Shown here: piece by piece, positions 10,708-20,569 of the stretch
Numbering within the stretch: the stretch's first letter is position 1
Layout of the letters: each line of letters opens with the position of its first letter
From: Endotrypanum monterogeii
Lineage: Eukaryota > Euglenozoa > Kinetoplastea > Trypanosomatida > Trypanosomatidae
DNA length: 64,000 nt
Assembly (NCBI GenBank): GCA_000333855.2
Contig: CM007340.1
Coordinates: 184,261-248,260 of the forward strand
Reading direction: 5' to 3'
Translations under genes and position numbers: made by a program
The notes under the pieces: model-generated
The model's input: only the letters and a program-made list of their open reading frames with translations
Told to the model about the DNA's origin: nothing
The model's database searches: none

Positions 10708-11895
10708 ATGTCTGTCGAGCAAAAAAATACATCTGAGGTATTTCTGTCAAACAGTGCTGCGAATCCGCTTGCCGTGGTGAAGGGAATTACCTCAAACATC
10801 GGTGCGACATCGCCCACTGTTGGGGCCTTCATAGCGTCTCTAGCTGAGGAAGAATCAACGCCACTGGCTGCTCAGCTGTCCGCGGCAGTCGAACTGGGAG
10901 AGCGGAGGATTGTGGAGACACTCATCTCCACAAGGGTCAACCATGCACCTCTGCAACACCAGAGTGCCGGCCTCAACCATGGGTACTACCGTCCAGGCTT
11001 GCCAAGCCAACTTCCCGGTAACGAGCAGAGCATGCGCTCACTGTCTGCAACGCGCACCTCGTCCTCTACTGTTTCGAGCCCTGATGATGACTCCAGCTAT
11101 GAGGCCACTGAGCCCAAGATGACAGAGCTCGTCTGTGACCTCGGCCGCTACGTTGGTCAGGTGGATCTGTTGACAGGGCTGCCTCATGGCCACGGTTCCC
11201 TTCACTACAACAACGGTGACACCTTTACCGGTGAGTGGCGTGAAGGCATCTCCCATGGGTTTGGTGAGAGGCGATACGGCAGCAGGGGCGATGTTTATCG
11301 CGGCAATTGGCGTAACGGAATGCGTTCCGGCCGCGGTGCTTATCTTTTTTCCGAAGGGCATTTCTATGATGGCACATACGCCGAGGATGAGCCTGAGGGC
11401 TATGGCATATTCACAACTCTCCAAGGCGACCGCTACACTGGGTGGTGGAAGGCAGGGAAGAAGCACGGCAAGGGGCGCGAAATACTCGTCAATGGGCAGG
11501 TGTTCGTTGGCAACTGGCGCCATGGGAAACGCCAGGGCCGTGGAAGGTTGTATATTCCCAACTCCAAGGAGTATGTCTATGGTGTTTGGCACAACGGCTG
11601 CCTCTTTCGCGAGCTGACGGAAAGTGAGGCTGGTATGGAGGATGCGGAGGTCACTGGGGACGTGGTGCCCGCTCCGTGCGTCTCGCCCGCGGCTGCACCA
11701 CCGGCAGAACAAAGGCGCAGTCTCTCAGCTGAGGGGGACATAGGGGTTTGGATTCAGTGCAAGACACCACTGGAGGCGGGCTTGGAGTCGCTGGGTAAAG
11801 GGATGGTCGAGGAGATGAGTGACACCACGGGAATCGACAACAAACATGAGAATACCACCTGCAGGTTTTCCTACTGCGACCCGCAAGGTTGCTAG
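10708..11895 (+). CDS. MORN-repeat protein
   Basis: MORN repeats form elongated beta-hairpin rods that act as structural or membrane-proximal scaffolds; in trypanosomatids such proteins are known from cytoskeletal structures such as the flagellar-pocket collar region. This 395-aa protein has a Ser-rich N-terminal region of about 145 residues without a recognised domain. About six or seven tandem MORN units follow at residues 148-300, for example GHGSLHYNNGDTFTGEW, YRGNWRNGMRSGRG, YTGWWKAGKKHGKG and FVGNWRHGKRQGRG, then a disordered C-terminal tail. The start at 10708 lies 13 bases after a strong acceptor. No catalytic domain (kinase or SET) is attached. Its specific structure and partner cannot be read from the sequence. 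Confidence 0.93.
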   Translation: MSVEQKNTSEVFLSNSAANPLAVVKGITSNIGATSPTVGAFIASLAEEESTPLAAQLSAAVELGERRIVETLISTRVNHAPLQHQSAGLNHGYYRPGLPSQLPGNEQSMRSLSATRTSSSTVSSPDDDSSYEATEPKMTELVCDLGRYVGQVDLLTGLPHGHGSLHYNNGDTFTGEWREGISHGFGERRYGSRGDVYRGNWRNGMRSGRGAYLFSEGHFYDGTYAEDEPEGYGIFTTLQGDRYTGWWKAGKKHGKGREILVNGQVFVGNWRHGKRQGRGRLYIPNSKEYVYGVWHNGCLFRELTESEAGMEDAEVTGDVVPAPCVSPAAAPPAEQRRSLSAEGDIGVWIQCKTPLEAGLESLGKGMVEEMSDTTGIDNKHENTTCRFSYCDPQGC

Positions 11896-12823
11896 CAGAC
11901 AAGCGACATCGGAACCAAGGGTGAGCCCAGTAGCAGGTGTGACAGTAGAGCAGGATACTCGCTGTTTGCTGCAGTGCGGTCAGGTCGAGGGCTTCACCGA
12001 AGATAACGGGTGAATCTTGGCAGCGATATCAAATGGGGCAAAGCAGAATTGTGTGGAAAAAAAATCAGATTCAGAGATAGGGACACTACCAGCAGCGTTG
12101 GAGTCGTAAGCCTACCATGATCCTCGCGCGCAGAGTGTGTGGCTCGTCCGGGTGAGCAAAAGGGGAAATTCCTCGACTGCTTTCTGCAACGCGAAACATC
12201 GATGCAATTGGTGGGTGATGTCTTGACCTCACCGAGACGCGTCTCTCTCTCTCTCTCTCCCTCACCTTGTCGTTCTTTCAATGACCTGCGTGTGTGTGTG
12301 TGTGTGTGTGTGTGTGCAATACTCTTCCTCTACTGCCTCCCTCACGCATATTTTTTGGTGGGAGAAGGAAGATACAGCAAGAGCGGTAGTATGCACAAGT
12401 CAAGGCCATGAAAGAATACCACAGGCGGAGGAGGAGATGAGTCTGTTGGCGAGGAGTTTTGTTTTAGCCTTGTCCCCCCCCCAAAAAAAAAAAAAAGATT
12501 TTCTTTCTCTCTTGTATCCTTTCATCTTTCTTCCATCCTCGTTATAGAGTTGGCAGGTGCACACCAAGTCACCCCCCCCCCGCCCGCCCCGCCCCCGATT
12601 CACAGTGCTACCTTTTGTTTTGCTTGTATTGCCCAACTTTACCGGTGATGGTGTGCTGCTAATTTTTCTCCTGGTCCTCTTGTCGGGTGGCTCAGCTTTT
12701 TTTTTTTTTGAGGACATATACCGTTTCCCCTCTTGTCTTCACCGGTCCTTCTCATGAAACGTTTGGTGTGTTCACTTGATACACCCACACACTCACACAC
12801 ACACACACACAGCGGTGCTTGAT
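11896..12823 (+). other. Spacer between the MORN and SMP-like genes
   Basis: No gene is supported here. It contains (TC)n near 12241-12262, (GT)n near 12290-12317, an A-run and C/G-runs at about 12475-12595, a T-run at 12697-12710 and (CA)n just before the next ATG. It presumably holds the MORN 3' UTR. Confidence 0.7.
12695..12812 (+). promoter_or_regulatory. Candidate trans-splice acceptor region for the SMP-like gene
   Basis: A T-run (12697-12710) is followed by AG at 12711-12712. A second pyrimidine tract (12721-12753) is followed by AG at 12811-12812 after a (CA)n stretch. Use of the second would give a leader of only 11 bases before the ATG at 12824. Which AG is used cannot be decided from sequence. 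Confidence 0.4.
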
Positions 12824-14650
12824 ATGCTTTCCGCCCTTCTTCACGTGTTATTTTTTGTTGCTGGGCTTCTCGGTCTCCTGAAAATCAAACAAAGACGCCT
12901 TCGGCACATACCCACCCGTCGCACGCACATTCCACGACGCCATGCGGAGGTCACTCTCTGGCTACAGCGCTTGGTGAATGCGCTACTGGACATGCTTCAG
13001 GGTGCACTGGCTGAGCATCAGATGAAGGAGGTGGCAGAGGTTGCCGATGCGCAGTGCAGAGACAGCGATAGGCCTCCCTATTCAGGACTGGCCCCCAGTG
13101 CCTGTCCAGCCACGGATGCGTCAACGACATCTTTCGTCGGCGTCGGTGGCGGCAGTGCTTTGCGCGGTGACGATCTAGAGAGCGTCAGCAGCGCTGAGGT
13201 AGTCTCAAATTTAACATTTCTCAATACCCTCAAGGCGCAGTTGGAGGAGCACATCAGTGCGCTGCTCGAGGATAAGGGCTTTGCTTCGTTTGTCGACTTC
13301 CGCATCAAGGACTGGGGCGGAAAGCCCCCTGTGATTAAAGCAGTATGCCTTACTCATGGTGGTGGTGTCGGCATGAGCAGCGGCAGCAGCTTTGCTACCG
13401 CCGCAGGCGTCTCAGCTTCATCGTCTGTCACACCTGCACCACCTTTGACGGGGGGTCTAGAAAATCTGGCTTCGGTGGAAGGCCGCGGTGTGGGGGGTGT
13501 TGTTGCGGCAGCGAAGCAGCGAGCTGCTGCGGGAATGCCTCCAGGTAATTCAAGCGCATCGCGGCTGCAGACACGATCACCCCTCCTCGGGGATGCACTC
13601 TTGCATTCAAAACCGATGCACCCTCCTACCGCATCGGCAATGGACCCAGAGCGGCAAAGTGACGTCACCGGGGATTCCTTCAATGCAACCGGCCGCGTGC
13701 CCATGAGTGCTTCAAAATCTTCTAACCTCCGTTATCGAAGCCGAGACAGTGACCCGGGCGCTACGGCCGGGGCAGAAAGGGTTGTGCATGAACACAGCAC
13801 GGAAGCCGCAATGGCACCATCTGCTCGTCTTCCCGGTAACGGGAGTGCTCACGGGGTGGCTGATGGGAGCACCTTGGCAGCAGGTCCATCCTCATCTATT
13901 TTCGCCATGGGAGGGGGTGCTACACATTCTTCTGTGTCGAGGCACGCCACGGATACGACGCGCTCGCTTTCAGTTCTGGAGGCAGAAGTGGAGGTTGAGT
14001 ACGCGGGCAACTTCAGTGTGTCTCTCAACGCTGATATCCCCATCGCGCGTGGGCGATATCTTCAGGTGTATGCGTCGCTCAGTGATGTGCGTCTGTTCGC
14101 TGCGCACGTGAGGGTGCGTCTCTCTCTCGAGTACGAGCCGGCTACAGTAGAGTCACCACATCCACAGCCATACCTCAGCGGTACGCTTTGGCTTCTTTCG
14201 GATCCAATGTTCGATGCTGCATTTCGTTCTACGCTCACACAATTCCGCATACGGGATTGCTTCATGCTGCCCATGTTGATCAAGTTTTTCCTCCTCCGGT
14301 TTGTGCGCACGAAGCTGCGGCCTTCCTCAACAGCGTCCAACTCCTCTTGCCCTCCTGGGAGTCGTCGCCGTCGCGCCGGTGTCGGTGTCAGTGGGCGTGG
14401 AATGAATGTTTCCGGCAGCCGCGGTGCTGACACAGGCGTCGGCGGAAAGAGCGGCGGCGGCACCACAGGCAGTCCGATGACCATGGATGAGGATGAGCTG
14501 TGTGGTATGTCAGATACATCGGGGCTGTCGTTTCGGGTGCCGCTTCCTGCGGATATCGTTGATGGCGGGGAGCAGCTGTGGTCTTCCCTTCTGCGCGACT
14601 CAATGAGTGAGCAGCCCATGCCTTTCACCAGTGTGTATCACGCTCACTGA
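12824..14650 (+). CDS. Membrane-anchored protein with SMP/TULIP-like lipid-binding domain
   Basis: The first ATG of the frame is at 12824; upstream codons only encode a His-Thr repeat from the (CA)n tract. The 608-aa product begins with a hydrophobic anchor (residues 1-21, LLHVLFFVAGLLGLL) followed by basic residues. Residues 133-175 and 384-500 resemble the two halves of an SMP (TULIP-fold) domain: FRIKDWGGKPPVIKAV, then alternating beta-strand-like segments (VEVEYAGNFSVSLNADI, VRVRLSLEY), then GTLWLLSDPMF and IRDCFMLPMLIKFFL, as in the strand-helix end of SMP proteins. A long Ser/Gly/Ala-rich insert (about 176-383) separates them. SMP proteins move lipids at membrane contact sites, so a tethered lipid-transfer role is inferred. 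The family call rests on pattern only. Confidence 0.8.
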   Translation: MLSALLHVLFFVAGLLGLLKIKQRRLRHIPTRRTHIPRRHAEVTLWLQRLVNALLDMLQGALAEHQMKEVAEVADAQCRDSDRPPYSGLAPSACPATDASTTSFVGVGGGSALRGDDLESVSSAEVVSNLTFLNTLKAQLEEHISALLEDKGFASFVDFRIKDWGGKPPVIKAVCLTHGGGVGMSSGSSFATAAGVSASSSVTPAPPLTGGLENLASVEGRGVGGVVAAAKQRAAAGMPPGNSSASRLQTRSPLLGDALLHSKPMHPPTASAMDPERQSDVTGDSFNATGRVPMSASKSSNLRYRSRDSDPGATAGAERVVHEHSTEAAMAPSARLPGNGSAHGVADGSTLAAGPSSSIFAMGGGATHSSVSRHATDTTRSLSVLEAEVEVEYAGNFSVSLNADIPIARGRYLQVYASLSDVRLFAAHVRVRLSLEYEPATVESPHPQPYLSGTLWLLSDPMFDAAFRSTLTQFRIRDCFMLPMLIKFFLLRFVRTKLRPSSTASNSSCPPGSRRRRAGVGVSGRGMNVSGSRGADTGVGGKSGGGTTGSPMTMDEDELCGMSDTSGLSFRVPLPADIVDGGEQLWSSLLRDSMSEQPMPFTSVYHAH

Positions 14651-15576
14651 GCGATGAGACTGCCGATCATGTTGTGTGGTTTTGTATCAACACACTGACA
14701 TGTCAGAAAAGCGAGCAAACAACCAAAAGAAAGCAGGGTAGAGTCCGGCGCAAAAGAAAACGTTGGATTGTTTTTGCTGGGGACACGACTTGCATATTCG
14801 CATCGAGCCTGGGGCAGAAGGATACGCATGTAAAAAGAAAGGGAATGAATGGGGATTAAGCTGATGATGCACCGCGACGCGGTGTACGAAGGTTTGGGCA
14901 GGTAAAGGCGCGGGTGTTGGCGCTGTCAAAAGAAAGAAGAAAAAAAATGCATTACCTCGCCTTCCACGCCAAACTTTAATTGGGGCTGTCGCCAATCACG
15001 CCTTTGACTAGCCCGATAGGAAGATACCGATCAAAACGATGGGGCGACGGGGTAGGGGAGGAGGGGGAGGACAAAGGGAAGGGGTGGGCAGAGCTTCAGG
15101 ATACGTCGTTGGATAGTGCATGCGTACTCACCTGTGTAAATTCTAGTGGAGATCATCTCGGATAGTTCCCCTCGACATGTCACCAGAGCATATTGTGTGG
15201 CCTCGTTTTATCTGTGACGGATGAATACCATTCCCAACTTTTGTCCCTTCACCCACTCACACATCACATCATTCCTCTTATCGTCTGCTTCTTCGCATAA
15301 GGTCTTTCTGGTCGATGGCTGCACACTGGCGTTTGAGTATCACGCCACCAATACCTGATTTGTTGAGGTGATGATTGCTAACAAACAACAACAAAAAAGA
15401 GAGAAAACATAATGACCACAGCTCGAGCGAATCGCGCCCGATGGCCGAGATTCAGATGTTTCCTTTCATGTTGAGTCTTTTCTGTACTTCCCCCCTTCCC
15501 CCCTCTCTCTCCCTTTTTCTCTTTTCCTTCCCCTCTCATATACACAAATTCATATGTTTATATGTTGTGTATATAA

Positions 15577-15620
<44 letters not shown>

Positions 15621-15969
15621 CTGAATCGTTTTCTGCTTGCACTGCGTGTCGAGGTGACGAAGGCGCTTCCAAGAGGACATCACGGTGGTGTCGTCTCGGC
15701 CTCTCGACCACGACAGAAAGAGATACCTCTGAAGAAAAAAAAAATTACACACTGGATTCACGCGTGCCTTGGGGCTGCTGTTGCTGTTGTGGTGGTGGAA
15801 AGTGGTAGCGGGGCTCCAATTACATTCTCGCCGTACCAGAGAGTTTGATTCACTGAGTTGAGCTCTCTTTACATATTTGTGTGTCTGTGTGTATGTGTTT
15901 TTTTTTTTTCTCTCTGGCCAACTCGATCTTAGCTCGTCCTCGTATGAACACATTGCTCAAGGATTCAAA
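14651..15969 (+). other. 1.3 kb spacer upstream of the TUTase gene
   Basis: No gene is supported here. A compact GC-rich hairpin (CACCGC, loop GAC, GCGGTG) lies at 14870-14884. A (TA)n tract lies at about 15580-15609, and a pyrimidine-rich stretch near 15488-15538. The TUTase splice acceptor lies at its end. Confidence 0.7.
15898..15932 (+). promoter_or_regulatory. Trans-splice acceptor of the TUTase gene
   Basis: A run of twelve Ts (15898-15909) followed by TC repeats precedes the AG at 15931-15932, 38 bases before the ATG at 15970. This supports the 15970 start over the upstream in-frame ATG at 15877, which would lie before the acceptor. Confidence 0.65.
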
Positions 15970-17190
15970 ATGCAGGAAGGTAAGCGGAAGTTCATAACAG
16001 AAAGCATCGCCAAGTTCAGGGCGGTGCAGCCAACAATAAACGAGGAGCAGGTGGTCGCTGATCTCATGTTTCGTTTGCACGACCTGTGCTCACGGTGCGT
16101 GAACAAGGCACAGCTGAAGCTTTTTGGCTCTCTTGCCACGGGGTTTTGTACACCGCGTGCGGACGCGGATTTCTCTCTCACATATCGCAATTTTTCTCCG
16201 TGGTTGAACGGCATTCCGCGGGTGGACGAGCAGAACTGCAAGCGGCTCTCACGCGTAGGGCGGCAGGCTGGGGAAATGGGGATGGTCAATGTACGTCTCA
16301 TCAACGCCCGCATCCCTGTCCTGCAATTCGAGGACCCAAGTAGCGAGATTCGCTGCGACATCACAATCGGAAATCTCGGTGGGGTTGAGAACTCAAAGAT
16401 TCTCGCAGAAATCCGTCGTGTACTTCCTGACTTCTATGGCGCCTACGTCTACATGGTCAAGGAATGGGCCAAGGGGTGTGAGGTGGTGGCGCCAGAGAAG
16501 TCTATGTTCAACAGCTTCACCATAACTACCATGTCCTTGATGGTCTTGCAGGAGCTGGGGCTGCTGCCCATTTTCATGCCCACTGGCTCATATGGCGAGT
16601 TAACCCTGGATGACGCACAACGGGCGCTGAAAAATTTTCAGTTGCCACCTGTATATGAGGGGATCGAGCAGGACGACGAACGCCTCGGCGAAGCGGTGTA
16701 TTTCTGTCTTGTGCGCTTTGCAGAGTACTACTCCAAATTTGACTTTGGCAACGGCACTGTGAGTCTCATGTGCCCTCGTCGCCATCGTTCTCTCTACACT
16801 GAGATTGTAAGGCGCCACGTTGACCTGCTCCGTGAGCGAAAGCAGAAGGACTGGTGCGCCTACTTAGCCGCAGACCGCGCGTCACCGATCTCCTCCAGCC
16901 CTTTCCCACAGAAAAGCTTTGAGGAATCTATGCACAATGAACTCATTCAACGGCAAGCAGATACTGCTTTTGTTGTTGAGGACTATGCCAGCTATGTCAA
17001 CTGTGGACGACGTGTGCCAGCCACCAGAGGAGCGAAGATCCATAGAGAGTTCATGCGCCTCTACGAGCAGCTGCGTGACGAGGCCCATGTTTCCTTCGAG
17101 GAAGTGTTCCGAAAAACTCAGATGATCCCTCTCACCCACAACATCGATCGACCCGACTCACGCGTAGAGATTTTCCGGACGAGGCGGTAG
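15970..17190 (+). CDS. Terminal RNA uridylyltransferase (TUTase), MEAT1/TUT4-like
   Basis: The enzyme is expected to add uridines to RNA 3' ends using UTP; trypanosomatid TUTases act in mitochondrial RNA editing (RET1, RET2, MEAT1) or in the cytosol (TUT3, TUT4). The 406-aa product has the DNA polymerase beta-type nucleotidyltransferase signature: LFGSLATG with Gly53-Ser54, then Asp65 and Asp67 (RADADFSL) and the third catalytic Asp130 (IRCDITIGN). A PAP-associated C-terminal half follows (VKEWAKGCEVV, YSKFDFGNGTVSLM). There are no RNA-binding, zinc-finger or long N-terminal domains, so it is one of the minimal TUTases; its length fits MEAT1, and TUT4 is somewhat shorter as I recall. The start is chosen because it follows a strong polypyrimidine-AG. 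The assignment among TUTases is uncertain; the catalytic residues are intact. Confidence 0.92.
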   Translation: MQEGKRKFITESIAKFRAVQPTINEEQVVADLMFRLHDLCSRCVNKAQLKLFGSLATGFCTPRADADFSLTYRNFSPWLNGIPRVDEQNCKRLSRVGRQAGEMGMVNVRLINARIPVLQFEDPSSEIRCDITIGNLGGVENSKILAEIRRVLPDFYGAYVYMVKEWAKGCEVVAPEKSMFNSFTITTMSLMVLQELGLLPIFMPTGSYGELTLDDAQRALKNFQLPPVYEGIEQDDERLGEAVYFCLVRFAEYYSKFDFGNGTVSLMCPRRHRSLYTEIVRRHVDLLRERKQKDWCAYLAADRASPISSSPFPQKSFEESMHNELIQRQADTAFVVEDYASYVNCGRRVPATRGAKIHREFMRLYEQLRDEAHVSFEEVFRKTQMIPLTHNIDRPDSRVEIFRTRR

Positions 17191-18394
17191 TATGCTGAAC
17201 CCGCAGTTGCACATCCTCTCTTCACGGGTGCCCAGAAACGTTTTTCACCGCCTCTGCAGATGCCACGCGGGGAAACTGCGGAAAAAAAAAACACGTTAGT
17301 GGCAAAAAAAGAAAACTCACGCGAATGAGGCCTTCTGAGAAGATCATGGAGGCTTCGCTTTCCTGGTATCTGGGTATCCCTCTATGCGCGCATGTGTGTG
17401 TGTGTGTGTGTGTACTCCTTGTACGGAGGTGAGCCTACTCGCGGCAATACAATATGTATCCGGCCAACACATGCGCTTCGATAACATGAAGAAGATCCGT
17501 TCGTTATTTGCAAAGGAAATTCCCACGCTGTTGGGGGGACTCTTCATGAAGAGATATTTCGTCTCTGCATATCTTGTCACTTGCAGTGTTGAGATGGGCG
17601 TCTCGCTCTATCGTTTTTGGCCGTGTTTCGAGGTTCGGGTCGTGGCGCGCGTCGTGAAGTTGTGCCTATGACGTTTGTCTGTATCCCCCACCCCCACCCC
17701 TTGGGTGATACTGCCATCTTCTCGGTAATCGCCATACGGGTCTGTGGAGGAAGAGTGTGTGTGGGGGAGGGGAGGGGGAGCCAGCAAGTTCTCTTCTGCA
17801 TTGATGGATTCTTCCTTTACGTGCATTGCACCGCTTCCGGACCCAACATACATTTGACACTCGCCTCAGCGCCGGTAGGCCCCAAAGGGGGGGGTGTGTG
17901 AACTGCGTGAGGGTCTCTCGACGCACACACATACACACATACTCATATATATATTCTCTCTTTCCTGACTTCTTCGCCTGATGTGTGGAACGGGCTTGTA
18001 CGTGGAGAAGGGGGGGGGAGAGAAAAAAAGGGAAAGAATACACAGTAGTTCTAGCGAACGCATACCTCATTTTTCCTTCTCTCCTCTAACATGCTTCACC
18101 GGTGGAAGTGGTGGCGCTTGGGAATTGGAGGATATGAATCCGATTCATATGTGTGGGTGCCGATCCGGGATTCTCGCATATATCACACTTAGCCGCACGA
18201 ACAGACTATAGTCTTCCCCTTCTCTCTGTGGTCTACACCAACTACGATTGCCTCCCTACCCTTTTTAAATCTCCCCCAAAATGTTTTTTTTTTTTTCACT
18301 GCTGACTGTTTTCCGATTCCCTCCCTCGTCTTAAGCACCAGGAAGTATTATTCCCACGAGTGAATTCGCGGAGGATCCCCCGAAGTCTGCGCAC
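17191..18394 (+). other. 1.2 kb spacer upstream of the FG-GAP gene
   Basis: No gene is supported here. It contains (GT)n at about 17391-17413, a G-rich stretch near 17755-17780, G-runs near 17886 and 18010, and an odd palindrome at 18132-18150 (ATATGAATC, C, GATTCATAT). The acceptor tract of the next gene lies at its end. Confidence 0.7.
18284..18335 (+). promoter_or_regulatory. Trans-splice acceptor of the FG-GAP gene
   Basis: A T-run at 18284-18296 and a following pyrimidine-rich stretch end at AG 18334-18335, 59 bases before the ATG at 18395. Confidence 0.55.
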
Positions 18395-20569
18395 ATGTCT
18401 TACGGGAGCGGCGGAGTTGCAGGATCCGCGTCATGCTCTGTGTTTCCGCCACGCCTTTCGCAGCAACAGGAGACCGGAGAAGTCGCACCAAAAGATGTGC
18501 GTCAAGGATCGTGCAATGACGATGTTGCTACTGCCGATCTTTACGCTGCAGGCACAGAGGCAGCGGGTAGTGGTGGTGCTGAGCAGCAGTCAAGGAGTCC
18601 AAGTAAAGCACCTACGTGTTGGGCTGCCGCCTTGCCCGATCAACAACCCTTTCTGCAGCAACGCCGCTTGCCTTCTATCCTCCTGGACAACTGGGAGTTC
18701 CGAAAGCTCGCTGCGGAGGGGTCTGTACTTGCGAATGCGATGATCTCGTACGATGTCGACAACGATGGACTTGAGGAGGTGATTGTAGGCACGACGGAAG
18801 GTCTGTTGTGTGTCGTGAAGCCAGACTGCCGAGCCCCGCTTTTCGTGCGTGTACTCGCGGCCACTATCTCCGTGGTTCTGTACACCCCCATTCACAACCG
18901 CCTTGTCCTTGTTACCCTTGAGGGACAATGCGAAGTACTTGACAACTTCCTCAAGTCATCTCCCCCACAGAGGGCAGCTGGTGAAGCGGCAAACGTGTAC
19001 GGGGTTTCGTCCACGGAGGGCGCCAACACATTCGCACGCACTCCATCTTCTCGTAATAGCGGAGGGCAGCCAACTGGTGGCGCTCGCGGAGGTGGCGCCC
19101 CGACTGCCTCCCCAAACCCAGCAGGCGGCCACATGAGTACTCTAGGAAATACAGCCATCAGTACTTACCACGGGTTGTCCATGGATAAGCCAGGGGTAGA
19201 GGTGGTGGGCAGCCGTACAGCACAGACCACAAACGTGTTTCATGTGCCATCTAACTGCCTCTGTGCTGACCTCTCACCGGAGAGCGACGCCGAGATTATC
19301 TTTCTAGGCTCTTATGATCGAAGGTTTTATGCGTACTCGATCATCGACGGCTCGTGTCTGCTATCCTTATTCCTGCACGACCCCATCACCTCAGTGAAGA
19401 CATTTTCTATCCCAACGCCCGCCCCTGACGCACACCGGGCGAGGACGTCGTCGCCCATTTCTATATACGGCAAAAAACATATAGCTGGTGCAACTTGTGG
19501 CCCCCAAAGGCGTGTGAGAAGCAGTGCGGCTGTCGTTGACCCTTCGATGCTCGAGGGCGCCCCCTGTGAACGCGAAACGGTCTCTGGTAGACAAACAAGG
19601 GCAGTCACGCCTCACTGCATACCACTAGTTTTCTTATCAACTCCCACGCATCTCATTCTTCTTCCTGGAGGTCTGAATGATATTCAGCGCTGGCGAAGGC
19701 TGCAGCCCAAGTCGGCGCATCTGCCTTTGACCGTACAACTTCAGAGCGACGAATCAGCGCCCACACAACGGCAGTCTCAGCAGTCGCGATCGCAGCGACA
19801 GCACGAGTACCTTCATCGGCGTTCTTCAACCAACGGCGGAGCAGCGAGCGCGACTGCTGCCGCTTTGGCGACTGAGGCGACTGCACATCAACACCCTCGC
19901 GGCACCCACCCCCTTGAGGGCGGGGGTACTGTGCCCTTCAAGCTGAGAGATGCGGTCCTGACGAGCTCATCCGCTGTGTCTCCACCCCGCGCAGCGGTCG
20001 CTGATGGGGACATTGGGTGTGCTCAGTCGAGTGGTACTCCGCAGGTGCGTGCCTCAGGTCACTCAGGCCAACGTGGTGATGCCAAATCTGAGCACCCGTA
20101 TAGCACTCCGGGTGCACTGACGGCGGGGTCACATACTCCATCTATGCCGGGGAGACACAGAGCCACATCAGTTGCAGCCACACCTGGGCTGCCAGCTGAG
20201 CTGGCACTGAGCACCAGCCAGCTGCGCCGCCAGACTCGAAGACGCGCCATCCAAGCAGCAGAGATAGGGCGTCCAGTTTTAGTGAAGCCTTTGTGGGCAC
20301 TACGCATTGGAAGCCATGTATTGGAGGTTCCACTCCTTCAGACAGTGACAGATTCCCACGGCAACGTGTGTGGGGGATCTACAGCAGTCGCAGCTGCAGC
20401 GAGTGCGCGGCAGGTCTCGTCTGGCGGTTCCATAGTGCAACAAACGTCTACGGGGACTGCGGCCACTGCTACATTTGAACCCCGCGATAGCGGAGCCAAA
20501 GACTACCTCTGTCATGCCAATGCGGGTTGCTGGGAGTGCGACGGGGGGGACATTCGAGCATGCGACTGA
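18395..20569 (+). CDS. FG-GAP/beta-propeller protein, N-terminal part (frameshifted gene)
   Basis: This frame encodes 724 residues and then meets a stop at 20567-20569, while the coding pattern carries on in the +1 frame. Residues about 113-135 contain an FG-GAP/VCBS-type calcium-loop motif, DVDNDGLEEVIVG, and about 290-316 a second blade-like segment, ADLSPESDAEIIFLGSYDRR. The layout resembles ITFG2 (integrin FG-GAP repeat protein 2), which in animals belongs to the KICSTOR complex; that link is inference from motif style. Long Ser/Gln/Ala-rich inserts separate the blades, as is common in trypanosomatid proteins. I read this and the following frame as one gene of about 1620 codons interrupted by a frameshift, probably in the G7 run at 20545-20551. 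It could instead be a real mutation. Confidence 0.82.
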   Translation: MSYGSGGVAGSASCSVFPPRLSQQQETGEVAPKDVRQGSCNDDVATADLYAAGTEAAGSGGAEQQSRSPSKAPTCWAAALPDQQPFLQQRRLPSILLDNWEFRKLAAEGSVLANAMISYDVDNDGLEEVIVGTTEGLLCVVKPDCRAPLFVRVLAATISVVLYTPIHNRLVLVTLEGQCEVLDNFLKSSPPQRAAGEAANVYGVSSTEGANTFARTPSSRNSGGQPTGGARGGGAPTASPNPAGGHMSTLGNTAISTYHGLSMDKPGVEVVGSRTAQTTNVFHVPSNCLCADLSPESDAEIIFLGSYDRRFYAYSIIDGSCLLSLFLHDPITSVKTFSIPTPAPDAHRARTSSPISIYGKKHIAGATCGPQRRVRSSAAVVDPSMLEGAPCERETVSGRQTRAVTPHCIPLVFLSTPTHLILLPGGLNDIQRWRRLQPKSAHLPLTVQLQSDESAPTQRQSQQSRSQRQHEYLHRRSSTNGGAASATAAALATEATAHQHPRGTHPLEGGGTVPFKLRDAVLTSSSAVSPPRAAVADGDIGCAQSSGTPQVRASGHSGQRGDAKSEHPYSTPGALTAGSHTPSMPGRHRATSVAATPGLPAELALSTSQLRRQTRRRAIQAAEIGRPVLVKPLWALRIGSHVLEVPLLQTVTDSHGNVCGGSTAVAAAASARQVSSGGSIVQQTSTGTAATATFEPRDSGAKDYLCHANAGCWECDGGDIRACD

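Noticed and set aside
11038..11712. Antisense open frame opposite the MORN gene
   Set aside because: It is a shadow of the strongly supported MORN coding sequence and has no motif of its own.
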